A stretch of 64,000 bases of DNA from Nectonema munidae (Eukaryota; Nematomorpha; Nectonematoida; Nectonematidae), in contig JAUIRK010000170.1 of the NCBI GenBank assembly GCA_030549495.1, forward strand, positions 134,501 to 198,500. The letters run 5' to 3'. Of this stretch, positions 12,421 through 24,895 are shown piece by piece. The position numbers and the translations under genes are program-made. The notes beneath the pieces were generated by a model. The model did not search any database and was not told the origin of the DNA. It saw only the letters and a program-made list of their open reading frames with translations. The number at the start of each line of letters is the position of its first letter. Position 1 is the stretch's first letter.

Positions 12421-12570
12421 ATGAGTGCGCAGGGCCTTCGTGTCAATGTGTTTCGTAAGGAGAGAGAAACATTATATCTTTCCACAGAAGATCAAGACGT
12501 TGTGTTCAAAGAAGGTGAATTCACCACATATTCTGGCAGGCTGTTTCAGTCTTTGATACTTCTATTATAG
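12421..12570 (+). CDS. Possible small ORF or exon, 49 aa, unrecognised
   Basis: ATG at 12421 opens a 49-codon frame beginning MSAQGLRVNVFRKERE and ending LFQSLILLL with TAG. It stands out because the first ~120 bases have mixed codon use and higher GC than the surrounding AT-rich DNA. It has no signal peptide and no motif I know. It could be an exon of a spliced gene, a fragment of a mobile element, or chance. No clear promoter or polyA signal. Confidence 0.25.
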   Translation: MSAQGLRVNVFRKERETLYLSTEDQDVVFKEGEFTTYSGRLFQSLILLL

Positions 12571-13549
12571 AAAAGAAACTTCTATAATAGCGTTTTTTGT
12601 GTTTAACTTTTATAAATTTGAACTGCTGTGTTCTTTGATGTCTGGGGAAAGAGATGATAAAACTTCATGATCAATTTGAATGTTTTCATTGATAATATTG
12701 TGAAATGTTACTATGTCGTTTCTTTTGAATCTGCAAAACAAAAATGAAAGCTATAAAATATTTAATCTTTGGTTATATTTTAGTAATGTTTCTAGTCATA
12801 TAGCGCAGAACTTTTTCTAAAGCATCCATGTCTTTAGTACAGGTATGGTTCGTGATGACATTACCTTACTCCATTATAGGCAGAGCCCGCGCTAACCAAA
12901 ATTTGGAGGGGGGGGGGGGCTCAAAAGGGCTGAGACTATACATAATGAAAATAAAGACTATAAAATTTTTCTTTCTAGAACAAATTCGATCATAATTGGA
13001 AACACGAGCTAAAGAAGGTCATAAAAGTAAAATTAATTTAAAGCAAAAACAATATATCATATTTTATGAAAAAATAGAAACTTCCATTTGCTTTTTTTGT
13101 ATGTTACGTAGTGCATGTGCAATGTAGCTTTTGAATTCCTCGCTCTTTTTTTGCTTTAAATTACTTGAATGATAATAAAGAAGTTTGTGTGAACACTTTT
13201 TTTCATTATATAATGGAAATTAAAATGGATGTAAAACGTTTTTCGAAACTAAGTTTTAAAATTCACTTTTTTGCTTAGTTGAAACTTTCAATACAAACTA
13301 AAAAAAAATTTAATTCTATGTTACTATAATATAAAAACAATCTATGCAGAAGGCAAAAATTGAAGAGTTAAAAACTTGTCTATAAATTAACTGCTAATTG
13401 CATCGAATTAAAATAGAGGCGGAGAATTAGAAAATTATCAGTGTATCTTTCAAGTTCAACACGTCTACAGAACCTGACAATCGCAAATAATATTATGCGT
13501 ATTTATTAAGAAACAAGACTTCAAAGCTTATTCAGAAAAGTAAAATCAA

Positions 13550-13770
13550 AAAAGACACTTTAGAATTAAAAAAAGACACTTTCGAATTTGAAAAAGACAC
13601 TTTAGAATTTGAAAAAGACACTTTAGAATTTAAAAAAGACACTTTAGAATTTAAAAAAGACACTTTAGAATTTAAAAAAGACACTTTAGAATTAAAAAAA
13701 GACACTTTCGAATTTGAAAAAGACACTTTAGAATTTGAAAAAACACTTTAGAATTTTAAAAAGACCGTTT
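13550..13770. repeat. 21-bp minisatellite, about 10-11 units
   Basis: Tandem units of GACACTTTAGAATTTAAAAAA with small variants (TTCGAATTTG in some). Because 21 is a multiple of three, the minus strand reads as an open repeat SFLNSKV, but this is a by-product of the period. It sits inside the hAT relic. Confidence 0.95.
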
Positions 13771-14160
13771 AGAACTAAAAATGGTATATATATATAACAT
13801 AAGAAATTTTCTTGAAAATCTCAAAAAGCTGATGTGATGACAAAAAACTGAATTCATATTTGAATTCTACGACTAAAACTTGGTTAGAATCAGCTAAAAA
13901 ATCTTTCGCTAGAAAAATCGTGTTGACTGGGGAAAACAAAAGTGTAAAAAGAAAATCATTTTATTAACAATATATCATTTTTAGAGTAATAAAGCAATTT
14001 ACATGTCAAACATTCAGCCTTCTTGACTTTTCGTTGAAATAGTTCAACTCGAAAACTCTTTGTCGAAAAACTTCTCTCGCAGGATGCAGTACTGATTCCT
14101 ATTGTTAGAGCAGCTTGATACTCAAAAAATAATTTAGACAATTTTATAATATTTTATAAA

Positions 14161-14262
14161 AATTAATAATATTATTAATAATAAAATAATAATAATAATA
14201 ATAATTAATAATAATAATATATTAATAAATATTATTTTATAATATTTTATAATTATTTATTG
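14161..14262. repeat. AT-only low-complexity tract
   Basis: A run of AATAAT-type repeats with almost no G or C, next to the hAT dimerisation fragment. Confidence 0.85.
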
Positions 14263-14413
14263 AAACTACCAATGTACAAAGAAAAGACTTTTTCTCAAGA
14301 GTACTTTATCGGATCTAATTCATTTAAAACTTATATAAGCTTGAAAAATTGAGTGGAGAGGCTTGGAAAATTGAGTGGGGGTGAGGGGTTGAGGGGGCTC
14401 AGGTCAAAAAAAA

Positions 14414-14439
14414 GGGGGGGGGGGGGGGGGGGGGGGGGG
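14414..14439. repeat. 26-base G homopolymer
   Basis: Uninterrupted G run. Its length may be unreliable because such runs are hard to sequence. Confidence 0.85.
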
Positions 14440-14698
14440 TTCAAACCCCCAAAATAAATTTTTATCAATTCTTTGTAAATAAAAATAGCGATAAAAATAA
14501 AAAATAAAAAGAAAACATCTATATATAAAATATAAAAAATGTTGAGATTGAAAGGAAATTTTTAGAGTAAATGAAATTAAAATAATTTCTTCATCTCCAT
14601 TAATTTTAACAATCTAAGCCAGCGTTTCTCAACCGGGATTTCGCGTAACCCTAGGTACCCTACTTTGTTATAAAACGCTGTTACTTGACTCTCTAAAC

Positions 14699-17107
<2,409 letters not shown>

Positions 17108-17823
17108 CTCTAAACTATTAAAAATTATTTACTATTGTTACTATTTTTATAAACAATTCATAATATGAATAATTTACATGTTTCGTTTGATAGTTGGTTA
17201 ATTGTGGATTTAATTAGTCAATATATTTAGAACAATTAAAATTACCTTGTCGGTTTCTTAGCTTGTTTGATTAGATAGTTCGTTTACTGTTCTATTTAAT
17301 TAAATATCTGCTTACTTTATTAGTCAATATCATTTCAAACCCATGTTTAATTAATCATTTATTTAAAATAATGAAAGTTTTTTAATTGAATTATTATCTA
17401 TCAGCGTTCCCTCCACCGATGTTACGCAAAAACTCCCTGCGGATCCCGCGAGAAATAGTAAGTTATTCTTTAAGTCTAAGTTTACATGCTTTTAATGAAA
17501 ACTTTAAAGTAGTAAGAATCTTATCTAGCACTACTAATAAATATGATAGAAAAGTTTTCTCAAACTAATACTAATTTTATTTTTTTTTCACCTAAGTTTA
17601 CGTTTTAATTATCTTATATTTTAAAAATGACAAAATTTAAGCAAATTTTTAAGGCCTTTTTTCATTAGATTAATTGAGAATCCTTTTTTGTCTTTAATCT
17701 AATTACATATCTTTTACTGTGTTTAAAATTTACGAAAATATTTTTGCGTAGGGTTCCTTGAAAGATTTATCATATTCCAGGGATTCCGCGAAGGTAAAAA
17801 GCTTGAGAAACGCTGATCTACGC

Positions 17824-18515
17824 GCTTGAGTAGAAAATGTATGTTCTGAATCTGGGCTAATTTAACAAATCGTTGTTAAAAACGAAATTACTAATTGTAT
17901 GAGATTTCATATTTTAAATGCGTGAGAAAAACTATTTAAATATAGTATAAGAGCTTTTATATGCACTCCATGTAGGTAGATACGACTATTTTTAATTGTT
18001 TCGCTTTTTTAGAGTATCGAAACATTTCTGTGTTATTTAGTAGTTTACCTCCGTCTTTATTTGATATTAATGGTCCTTGGAATCCTGACCAGTGACAAAT
18101 ATAGGCACTAATTATTTGAGGAAAGAGAAAACTCACTCGGGAAGTAATACCTTTTTTCCTTAGTCATTTATCCGAAATAGTCACTCTTCTTGGACTTTTT
18201 GAAGACAAGTTATAATATTGATATAAAATATAATTTTATGAATCACGACTTCATATTGTGAAAAAAATGTTAGGAAAAAGTTGGATGCTAAAGAAGCATT
18301 AAACCACTCCCCCGATTGCCCTGTTCGCCACTGTAGCGGAAAGCCAGATATCAGAAAATTATGGCAAAAATAAAACATTAAAAAATGAAAATTGCAAAAA
18401 GGTTAGTTAGTATAAATCAAAATTTCAAAGTAATATGAATTAACATATGAAAACCGTATTTGTTGATATCGTCATATGCTTTCGATGATGTAAATTATGC
18501 ACGTATGAAGGATGG
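17824..18515. other. AT-rich non-coding sequence
   Basis: No gene seen. Bases 18426-18461 are identical over 36 bp to 21324-21359, which ties this downstream flank of the secreted-protein gene to the decayed duplicate beyond it. Confidence 0.5.
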
Positions 18516-18525
18516 GGCGTGAGTA

Positions 18526-18650
18526 GGGTTGGTTAGATGCTGGATTCGATAACTCAAGGTCTTGGGTTCGATTCCCCACCAAGCCTGCTTTCCTCATAGT
18601 TATATACAAGCGGCGCAATTGTGCCTTCTCGATGAAAACACCTTATGGTA
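18526..18650 (+). repeat. tRNA-derived SINE, family A, copy 1
   Basis: Starts GGGTTGGTTAGATGCTGGAT (A-box-like) and has a perfect B box GGTTCGATTCC at 18565-18575, then a shared tail GCTTTCCTCATAG...AATTGTG...TTCTCGATGAAAAC. A second copy at 36068-36192 is roughly 85-90% identical in the same orientation. The folded arms are too imperfect for a working tRNA. Confidence 0.7.
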
Positions 18651-18659
18651 ACCTAACAT

Positions 18660-19300
18660 TATGAAACACTTGCGTGTCGTTCTTTCTTTTCCTTTTATCT
18701 TAGCATTGTTCTTCAAACTTGTTTTCCTATCGCCTAAATATATAAGAATCTATTTTTCATTCAATCCATGAATACCCACACAAAATGTCCATACAATTTT
18801 TTATGTTATAATTTTAGGATATGATCCCATCATCGGTTCAAACCGACAGACATTTTCTTGCTAGGTATTTTTATATCAAAATACTTAGTCTCTTCTCTTC
18901 GAGAAATTAGAAAAAATAATGAATGAAATTAAATTTTTTTGAAAGTTTTAAATGAGATGGAATTGTGAATATTTTCGTAAAAAAAGCAGGCCGAGTGAGA
19001 AATAGCGTTGAATAATAAACAGGAAAGTTATGATAATGGACAAAGTGAACTAGATTTTAAAATACTACGCAAAAAATTATAGAGAATGGCAAGAAATTTC
19101 TTATTTTTTTCAATTATAATATGCCACTGATAATGGAGTTGCATTTAAAACTTGTTTAGATTTGCCTAAAAATATGTATCTCAGGCAGACCATGAACATA
19201 CAAAAAGTATCTTGTTGTGGCGAAGGGCTGAAAATTAGGAAATAGTCCTGGCTTAGAAGGAAGGTATTTAATTAAAAACAATTCAATTAAACTAATAAAA
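18660..19300. other. Downstream flank of secreted-protein gene
   Basis: AT-rich sequence without recognised coding fragments. Confidence 0.45.
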
Positions 19301-19309
19301 AAATAAAGC

Positions 19310-19315
19310 TTTATT
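19310..19315 (-). terminator. Polyadenylation signal of the secreted-protein gene
   Basis: Minus-strand AATAAA, about 45 bases after the stop codon. The surrounding AATAAAGCTTTATT is palindromic, so the signal is present on both strands. Confidence 0.6.
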
Positions 19316-19358
19316 TCATACAAAAACTACAAGAAAGTGCTTTGCTAGCATTTTATAC

Positions 19359-20327
19359 TTACACACATGTTATTCCGACAACATCACAATTGATATCGGC
19401 CAGCGTCAATCCATTGAATGCTCCGCCTACAATTTCGCAACTGAGTATATCAGTGATAAGTAGATTAACGTTAGGGCATGTAATCACGTTGTTGTTAAAC
19501 GTGCATCCAGTAAATGTTCTAACTGGTGGCCCTCGTGTTGTACAAGTTAAAGTCGGTTGCACTGGAGGAACCACTGTTGTTGTTGTTGTTGTCGTAGATG
19601 GTGTAGTATGATGATGGTGAGTCGGAACATATATTATGTTAGGCTCACAATGAACTCCTACATAATGGCCTGCGTATCCTCTATGAGAAGCACGATATCG
19701 TTGACTATGTCTTCTATGTACCCGGATGATTCGCCTGGAAGATCTTTTAACATATAACAGCCTTCTCCGAAAAATCACGTGATTTGATCTACTGTAGAAT
19801 CCATGTCGGGAGCGAGCTTTACTCGTCTGTGTTTCTGATGTTGTTTCGGAAGAATTCGGAGAATCACAGGACGAGGCGTTAGCACTAACTTGGTCAATAA
19901 CTTCCACCTCCAAATACTTTGCAGAGTCACTCACTTTATTTAGCTCTGCATTGAGCGATTTGATGTCCGTGTCAATCTTGCTCGTGTTTCGCTTGATAGC
20001 TAAAGGACTTTCATCTTCCATTAGGATACTTGAAATGAAGAAGGAAGTAAGAACAATGTCCATTTGTCTGCGACTTTCGGCAAGACTCTGCTTAGCACTT
20101 TCAATGAAAAAGGCTCTGTCAATGACGGAGCGTATTTTCATTTTCATTCGCTCCATTTCCCCACTTTTTTCGTCATCACTCATACCGCTTTCGCCATCTT
20201 TCATAGCTCCCATCTTTTCCAGTAGATCAACCGCCATCTTTTCAATAGAGTAAGGTGGTGTTTTACTTTTTGCTAACGCAGCAGAAGTAAAAAAATAAAT
20301 AAAATACGCAATTAATTTAAGCATCAT
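19359..20327 (-). CDS. Secreted Arg/His/Thr-rich protein with Cys-rich C-terminus (322 aa), unknown family
   Basis: The ORF starts MMLKLIAYFIYFFTSAALA, a clear signal peptide. Residues 25-135 are mostly helical and charged (Met/Glu/Lys-rich). 150-170 is Ser/Thr-rich. 170-216 is strongly basic (RRRLLYVKRSSRRIIRVHRR). 236-251 has four His followed by a Thr run, likely O-glycosylated. The tail from 255 has cysteines at 262, 275, 284, 297, 314 and 321, with two more at 154 and 217. I know no family with this layout. Structural, cuticle or mucus-type, or salivary roles are possible but unsupported. A 52-bp intron fits in the 5' leader (donor GCAAG|GTAAGG, acceptor TTTCTTTCTTAG; 20362-20413). AATAAA follows the stop closely. 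Oddly, the stop TAA lies inside GTAAGTAT, a perfect splice-donor consensus. A partial duplicate lies at 21371-21508. Confidence 0.8.
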   Translation of the reverse strand: MMLKLIAYFIYFFTSAALAKSKTPPYSIEKMAVDLLEKMGAMKDGESGMSDDEKSGEMERMKMKIRSVIDRAFFIESAKQSLAESRRQMDIVLTSFFISSILMEDESPLAIKRNTSKIDTDIKSLNAELNKVSDSAKYLEVEVIDQVSANASSCDSPNSSETTSETQTSKARSRHGFYSRSNHVIFRRRLLYVKRSSRRIIRVHRRHSQRYRASHRGYAGHYVGVHCEPNIIYVPTHHHHTTPSTTTTTTTVVPPVQPTLTCTTRGPPVRTFTGCTFNNNVITCPNVNLLITDILSCEIVGGAFNGLTLADINCDVVGITCV

Positions 20328-20361
20328 TTACGCAAAATTTTAAAAAACGACAAGAACTGAT

Positions 20362-20413
20362 CTAAGAAAGAAATTAGATTTATATGTACAGAAGTTATAA
20401 AGTGTTGCCTTAC
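20362..20413 (-). other. Probable 52-bp intron in the 5' leader of the secreted-protein gene
   Basis: On the minus strand TTGCAAG|GTAAGG opens and CTTTCTTAG|ATCAG closes a 52-bp interval ending 34 bases before the ATG. Both sites fit consensus well. Confidence 0.55.
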
Positions 20414-20439
20414 CTTGCAAACAATTTTCACTCTTTGCA

Positions 20440-21320
20440 AATAAAAGTCGCACACTTTTACAAGGTTTTCATCAAAGAATTAGCTTTTAAAAGATATCAC
20501 TCAAATTGCAAAGTGAGCCTTGTGGATATCGAATAACCCCTTCTTAAAATACGCAAACTTTAAAGACTAGAGCTTACCCATTGAACAAATGAAAGTATAT
20601 AAAGGTGTTGGTATTTTTTGGACAAACAATTCTATCATATTTCAAATGCAGTTTTTATAATTATTTTATGTGTTTTCCCCTTCAAAATATTTTAGAATGT
20701 AATCAGAATTATTTAAAAATTTTAAAATCTCTCATTAGTATATCTATATAAAATTGATTTTTTTTTATGAATAACTCAGATTCTCTGAAAAAATTATCCC
20801 ATTTCTCCCCGAAGAGAGTGCTTTTTTCTTCGGCATGTTCTTTTTTAAGTTGACGAATAAAGATTTGAGTTAACACCTGTAATAATATTACCATGCTCGT
20901 TTGAAGTGAAGGTAGTTCTTCAGTCTACTCTCAAAATAATTTTAATTAAGTTAAGATGAACCGATTTTAGGTTTACTTTTTCAATTTTACCCACATTTAT
21001 ATAATCAAATAGAAAAATGACATTTTTAAAGTGTTGGTCATTTTATCGTTTATCATCTTTTATTCACAAAAATTTTTAATTTTATTTCTCATTTTTCAAA
21101 TTTATTTTGCTTTTTTCTTTTCTAAATAACTATTATTTTAAATACTAGTTAAAATACTTTAACCAAATTACTTTACCGGTTAAAATACTAGAGAACTAAA
21201 AAAAATTACTAGTTTTTATTATACTATTTTCTTTTTCACATTATATTTTGCCGTTATCATTTCTATTCGAGCTTTCTGAAGCAACGTCAACAAAAAGTAT
21301 TTTTTTTAATTAGTGTTAAA
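20440..21320. other. AT-rich non-coding sequence
   Basis: Upstream of the secreted-protein gene. A plus-strand TATA-like GTATATAAAGG at about 20596 points away from that gene and has no obvious ORF downstream. No gene recognised. Confidence 0.4.
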
Positions 21321-21323
21321 TTC

Positions 21324-21508
21324 CAAAGTAATATGAATTAACATATGAAAACCGTATTTCAAATTAAATTTGATGTTGTTTCGGAAGAATTTGAAGAATC
21401 ACAGGACTAACTGGACTTAGTTAGCACTAACTTGGTCAATAACTTCCACCTTCAAATACTTTGCAGAGTCACTCACTTTATTTATTTCTGCATTGAGGGA
21501 TTTAATTT
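21324..21508 (-). pseudogene. Partial, decayed duplicate of the secreted-protein gene locus
   Basis: Bases 21371-21508 match 19836-19963 of the secreted-protein CDS closely: TGATGTTGTTTCGGAAGAAT, AATCACAGGAC, then GTTAGCACTAACTTGGTCAA, CTTTGCAGAGTCACTCACTT and CTGCATTGAG. A short stretch around 21408-21420 is not in the original. Just upstream, 21324-21359 is identical to 18426-18461, which lies about 0.9 kb past the 3' end of the parent gene. So gene and flank were duplicated together and the intervening part lost. Only about 40 codons remain, so it is a pseudogene. Confidence 0.8.
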
Positions 21509-21519
21509 TTTTAAAATGG

Positions 21520-22670
21520 GTGAAAGCGTGTATAATAAAAAAATCAATAAATTTTGGAATAAGTTTGAAATTTTAATTCCAAATTTGATCGAAGATTTTT
21601 TGAATCAAAATCCCCTTTTTAGATGTCAATCAAAATTTTATCGAAGTTTATAAGAAAAATGCCTTATATATTTTTTTATTTAAAAAATTATCTATATTAG
21701 TTTCTTACGATTTTTAACTTGTTCTTTGCTTTTTATTACTTAGAAATTTATTTTAAAATATAATACAAAAGAAATAAACTTTGCTTATTTTTTAAAAAAA
21801 TGTGCTAAAAAATATTTTTACCGTTAAGATATAGTTGAAAAATGTAATAATTTATATATCCGCTTTTATTTTGTTATTTGTTTATAAAGTTAATAAAAAA
21901 TATATTTGATTGCTTAGAAAATTTAAACTGATTTTCTTTTTTGAGTTTTAAAAAAGTAATCAGTCACAGGTTTTGATATTTTCCAAAACCTCAAGAGGTT
22001 TTAGGCTAAGTGTTTAATTCAATTTGTAGTCTTGATGTTCATAATCAAACTCACTACAAAGTTTTACACACAATCTAGAAAACCAAAAAGATTTTACCCA
22101 GAAGATAAAACAGTTAAATTTACTAAAGATAGAGGAATAAAATCAATTTTGTATGAGCGAGAAGAAAAATTAACAAAAATTTGAGCATAAAAAAAATTAC
22201 TTATAATTACAAATGAAAAAATGAGGACGGCAAAAGTATGTCACCTAAGTGTTTAATTCAATTTGTAGATGAATTGACATGAAAAACATTCCTGAACATC
22301 GCAATTAAATATATGATTTGTTTTTTAAAAGAACTAATATTTAAAAGAATAATATCAACTAAATAAATATGATAGTGGGAAATCGAGAATTTTATCGCAT
22401 ATTTTTGGTAGTTTATTGTTCAGAAGTTTAACAAAAAGATAGATAGGTTGTATTTATAAAGATCATTTATTTTAAGTATTTTGCTTTCATAGAACAAATT
22501 ACTTGTGTGTGATAAATAGTGGACTCCAAACTTATTTTATTAATAAGTTTTACATTTTATTAATTATTTTATTTATTAATTTTGATTTTTTTTATTTCAC
22601 TTAACCTAATGAAGTTTTTTCTAAGATGTCTTCGTTTTGTCAATCCGTTAACCAGTGAATAAAGAAGATA
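21520..22670. other. AT-rich sequence left of the piggyBac relic
   Basis: No coding fragment recognised with confidence. A 23-bp direct repeat, TAAGTGTTTAATTCAATTTG plus TAG, occurs at about 22008 and 22247. Confidence 0.45.
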
Positions 22671-22679
22671 AAATGACTG

Positions 22680-23720
22680 CAATTAGATAAGTTTGGGAAC
22701 TTTTCGTATTATCTTTAAGAAGATATTACATTCCTGAAGAATTTTTGACAGTAGATGAAAAACTTCTACCTTACAGCGCTAAACTACAAGGAAAATCGTA
22801 TTACCAAGCCAAAAAAGGGTGGCCTGAAATTTTTTAGGGTTTCTGAAGTCAAGACACTTTAAATGCCACAATATACTATGGCATGCAAAACGAACAAAGA
22901 TTAGATCCATGATATCATGATATCAAAACGGCTGAAAAAACTGTTATATAAGCCTTATTTTAATACTGGTAGAAACATCATAACAGATAAAATTTTCACC
23001 ACAAGAAAGTCAATAAAGTCAATTTCTATAAAATTAATCTCTAACCTTTGAAAAATATGAAACTAAGATTTAGAACTTGACAAAGTGTGAATCAATCAAA
23101 AATATAAAGTCATTTTTCAAATTTAGGTCAAAAAAGCCAATTTCAAATATTTTTTATTGGAAAATATTCAAAATACCCTGAAACTGATTGGAGCTTTGAA
23201 ACCTTAAATTCAAAAATTTACATAATTATGAATATGTTGATAACGGTTTTATATTAATACTGAGTGATTATGAGAGTATACAGATTTGTAGAACATGTTA
23301 TAAAAGTAAGTTAAAACAAGACGAAAAAAGGGATACATTTCATGAATACTTTCAAAAAAATTAAAAGTTTTGGAACAATCATTTTTGCCAACAAAACTTT
23401 TGGACAAAATCGCGTTTATTGCGCGTCTTTGTTTGGCGGCATATAAATTATTTTCATCACACGCATACTTGTGAATGAGGCAAAAAAAGGAGAGAGGATT
23501 AACTTTTCATAAGTCATCTAAGAACTCACACTTTGTGCATAAGTGTGCTTTTTACAAAGAATTTGGGTTGCGATATTTGTGCAATCGTCACATTATAGTG
23601 AATGAGAAAAGTGACAGAGAAAATGTAGAACAGGTGAAGATAGGCCAGCTAGAGAGAGAAAATGCAATGCTCACGCACAATGCATTAAAATTTACTTCAG
23701 AGATTTTCAGACTTTAGATT
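22680..23720 (+). pseudogene. piggyBac transposase relic
   Basis: The plus strand gives VWELFVLSLRRYYIPEEFLT followed by VDEKLLPYSAKLQGKSYYQA, matching the piggyBac region with the first catalytic Asp (DEQL) and the R-F-QY-P-KP region. Next comes DTLNATIYYGMQN, then YFNTGRNIITDKIFTTRKS (about 22950-23010), the counterpart of TTDNFFTS with the second catalytic Asp. A later piece at 23475-23717 has cysteines and RYLCNRHIIV, possibly the C-terminal Cys-rich domain. Frame changes and stops make it inactive. N-terminus and terminal repeats were not identified. It ends about 40 bases from the hAT relic. Confidence 0.7.
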
Positions 23721-23759
23721 TCGGGAACGTGCCTAGAGCTTATTTGTTTGACATATGTT

Positions 23760-24760
23760 TTATTTAAAAATATTTTCTCTTTCAAATATCGTCAGATAAC
23801 CAACCAGCAAGTGATGAACGCGTTTTGTTAACAATGTTAACAGCAGAGCTAAATAATCGTTCACCACGAACTGAAGTAGCAGGTATGCAAAGTACAGTTT
23901 TAGTAAATAATGCCAATTTTGGATATCGATATTCATTAAGTTTCCACCATTGTAGTGGATCAACTGATTCCGCCACTTTTTTCTCCATTTTATATAGTTT
24001 CACTTCATCAAAAACATTTTCGGCATCTTCTTGTGAGTCTGAGTCAGTCTCCCTCCATCAACTTGAAATGCTTTTCACTTGTTTCGCATGTAGTGTCATT
24101 GACACTATTAGAATTATCTTGTGTGTTTGTCTTTAGCCAATCACTAATTGTAGACCAAGTTTGTTCTTTTGCATCATCTGATAAGCACTTCAAGCTTTTA
24201 TATCGTTCTTCTGCATATCACATATTTTTCACCGCCTAGCAGAACTGTAGCATGGTGGAATATGTCTAAAACTTTGACGTATTTTGAAATTTTTTCCCAA
24301 TCAGAATCGAACAGTTTCAAACCGACATAATACTTTCCTTTGGTTGACATTTAAAGATTTAATGCCTCTTTAGCCTGCAGCAAACTTTGCAGCATATAAA
24401 GAACGCTGTTCCATCTTGCTGTAGCTTATGCAATGGTGAGTCAAAACAATTTTGCAATTCAGTTGTATTGAACGGGCTATGCTTAAAATGTCCCACAATT
24501 TTTCGACACTTTGCAAACAACACTTCGGTATCTACAGCTTTAAATCCATTCAACATGCTTAACTGTATGTATGGCTATGAGCTAAACAAGGAATATGTGA
24601 AAAACCTGCTTGAATAACAGCGCAAGTCATATTTCGTGCATTGTGAGTTACTATAACCTGGATCTTTTCTGTTATATTCCAGTCTTTTGCAAAGTGTTTA
24701 TATAACTCAGCAACATTGGCAGAATAGTGACGTTCAACTCGCATCTTAGAACAACACTTT
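23760..24760 (-). pseudogene. hAT transposase relic, 3' part (split by the 24765-28667 insertion)
   Basis: Read leftwards from 24760: SVVLRC/MRVERHYSANVAELYKHFAK, then WNITEKIQVIVTHNARNMT (the VTDNA-NM block) and CLAHS. At 24550-24360 comes FKAVDTEVLFAKCRKIVGHF (central helical domain). At 24003-23782: DPLQWWKLNEYRYPKLALF, then CIPATSVRGERLFSSAVNIV and NKTRSSL, the hAT dimerisation domain. The catalytic-region D appears as H in VTHNA. Several frame changes. Family: ZBED1/hAT-Ac-like. Confidence 0.88.
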
Positions 24761-24764
24761 TTAA
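24761..24764. repeat. Left TTAA target site of the inserted element
   Basis: TTAA directly followed by CCCTATTAGTGCTGGG. The matching TTAA is at 28668-28671. TTAA is the signature target of piggyBac-type transposons. Confidence 0.9.
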
Positions 24765-24895
24765 CCCTATTAGTGCTGGGCAAAATTTGTCCGCTCAAGT
24801 GCTGGGGGGCGTAAAGTGCCCCCCCCCCCTATTTTTCTCAGATATTAATAAGTTTTTATAAATATTTTTAATGTTACATATATATTTCAACTATG

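Larger units (their letters stand above)
12881..14440 (-). pseudogene. hAT relic with 3' transposase fragment
   Basis: At 14141-13956 (minus) the sequence LTIGISTASCERSFSTKSFR is the hAT dimerisation signature. At 12881 CAGAGCCCGCGCTAACCAAA followed by a G run (12908-12919) looks like a hAT terminus, and a G run of about 26 (14414-14439) near the other side resembles the G/C tracts seen at related ends. The rest of the transposase is missing. The right border is uncertain and no duplicated target was found. Confidence 0.55.

Noticed and set aside
13532-13726. Repetitive 64-aa protein (SFLNSKV units)
   Set aside because: Created by a 21-bp minisatellite whose period is a multiple of three; no start context, signal or gene structure.
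19557-20253. Plus-strand frames of 66-100 codons opposite the secreted-protein gene
   Set aside because: Antisense shadows of a gene with signal peptide, intron and polyA signal on the minus strand.
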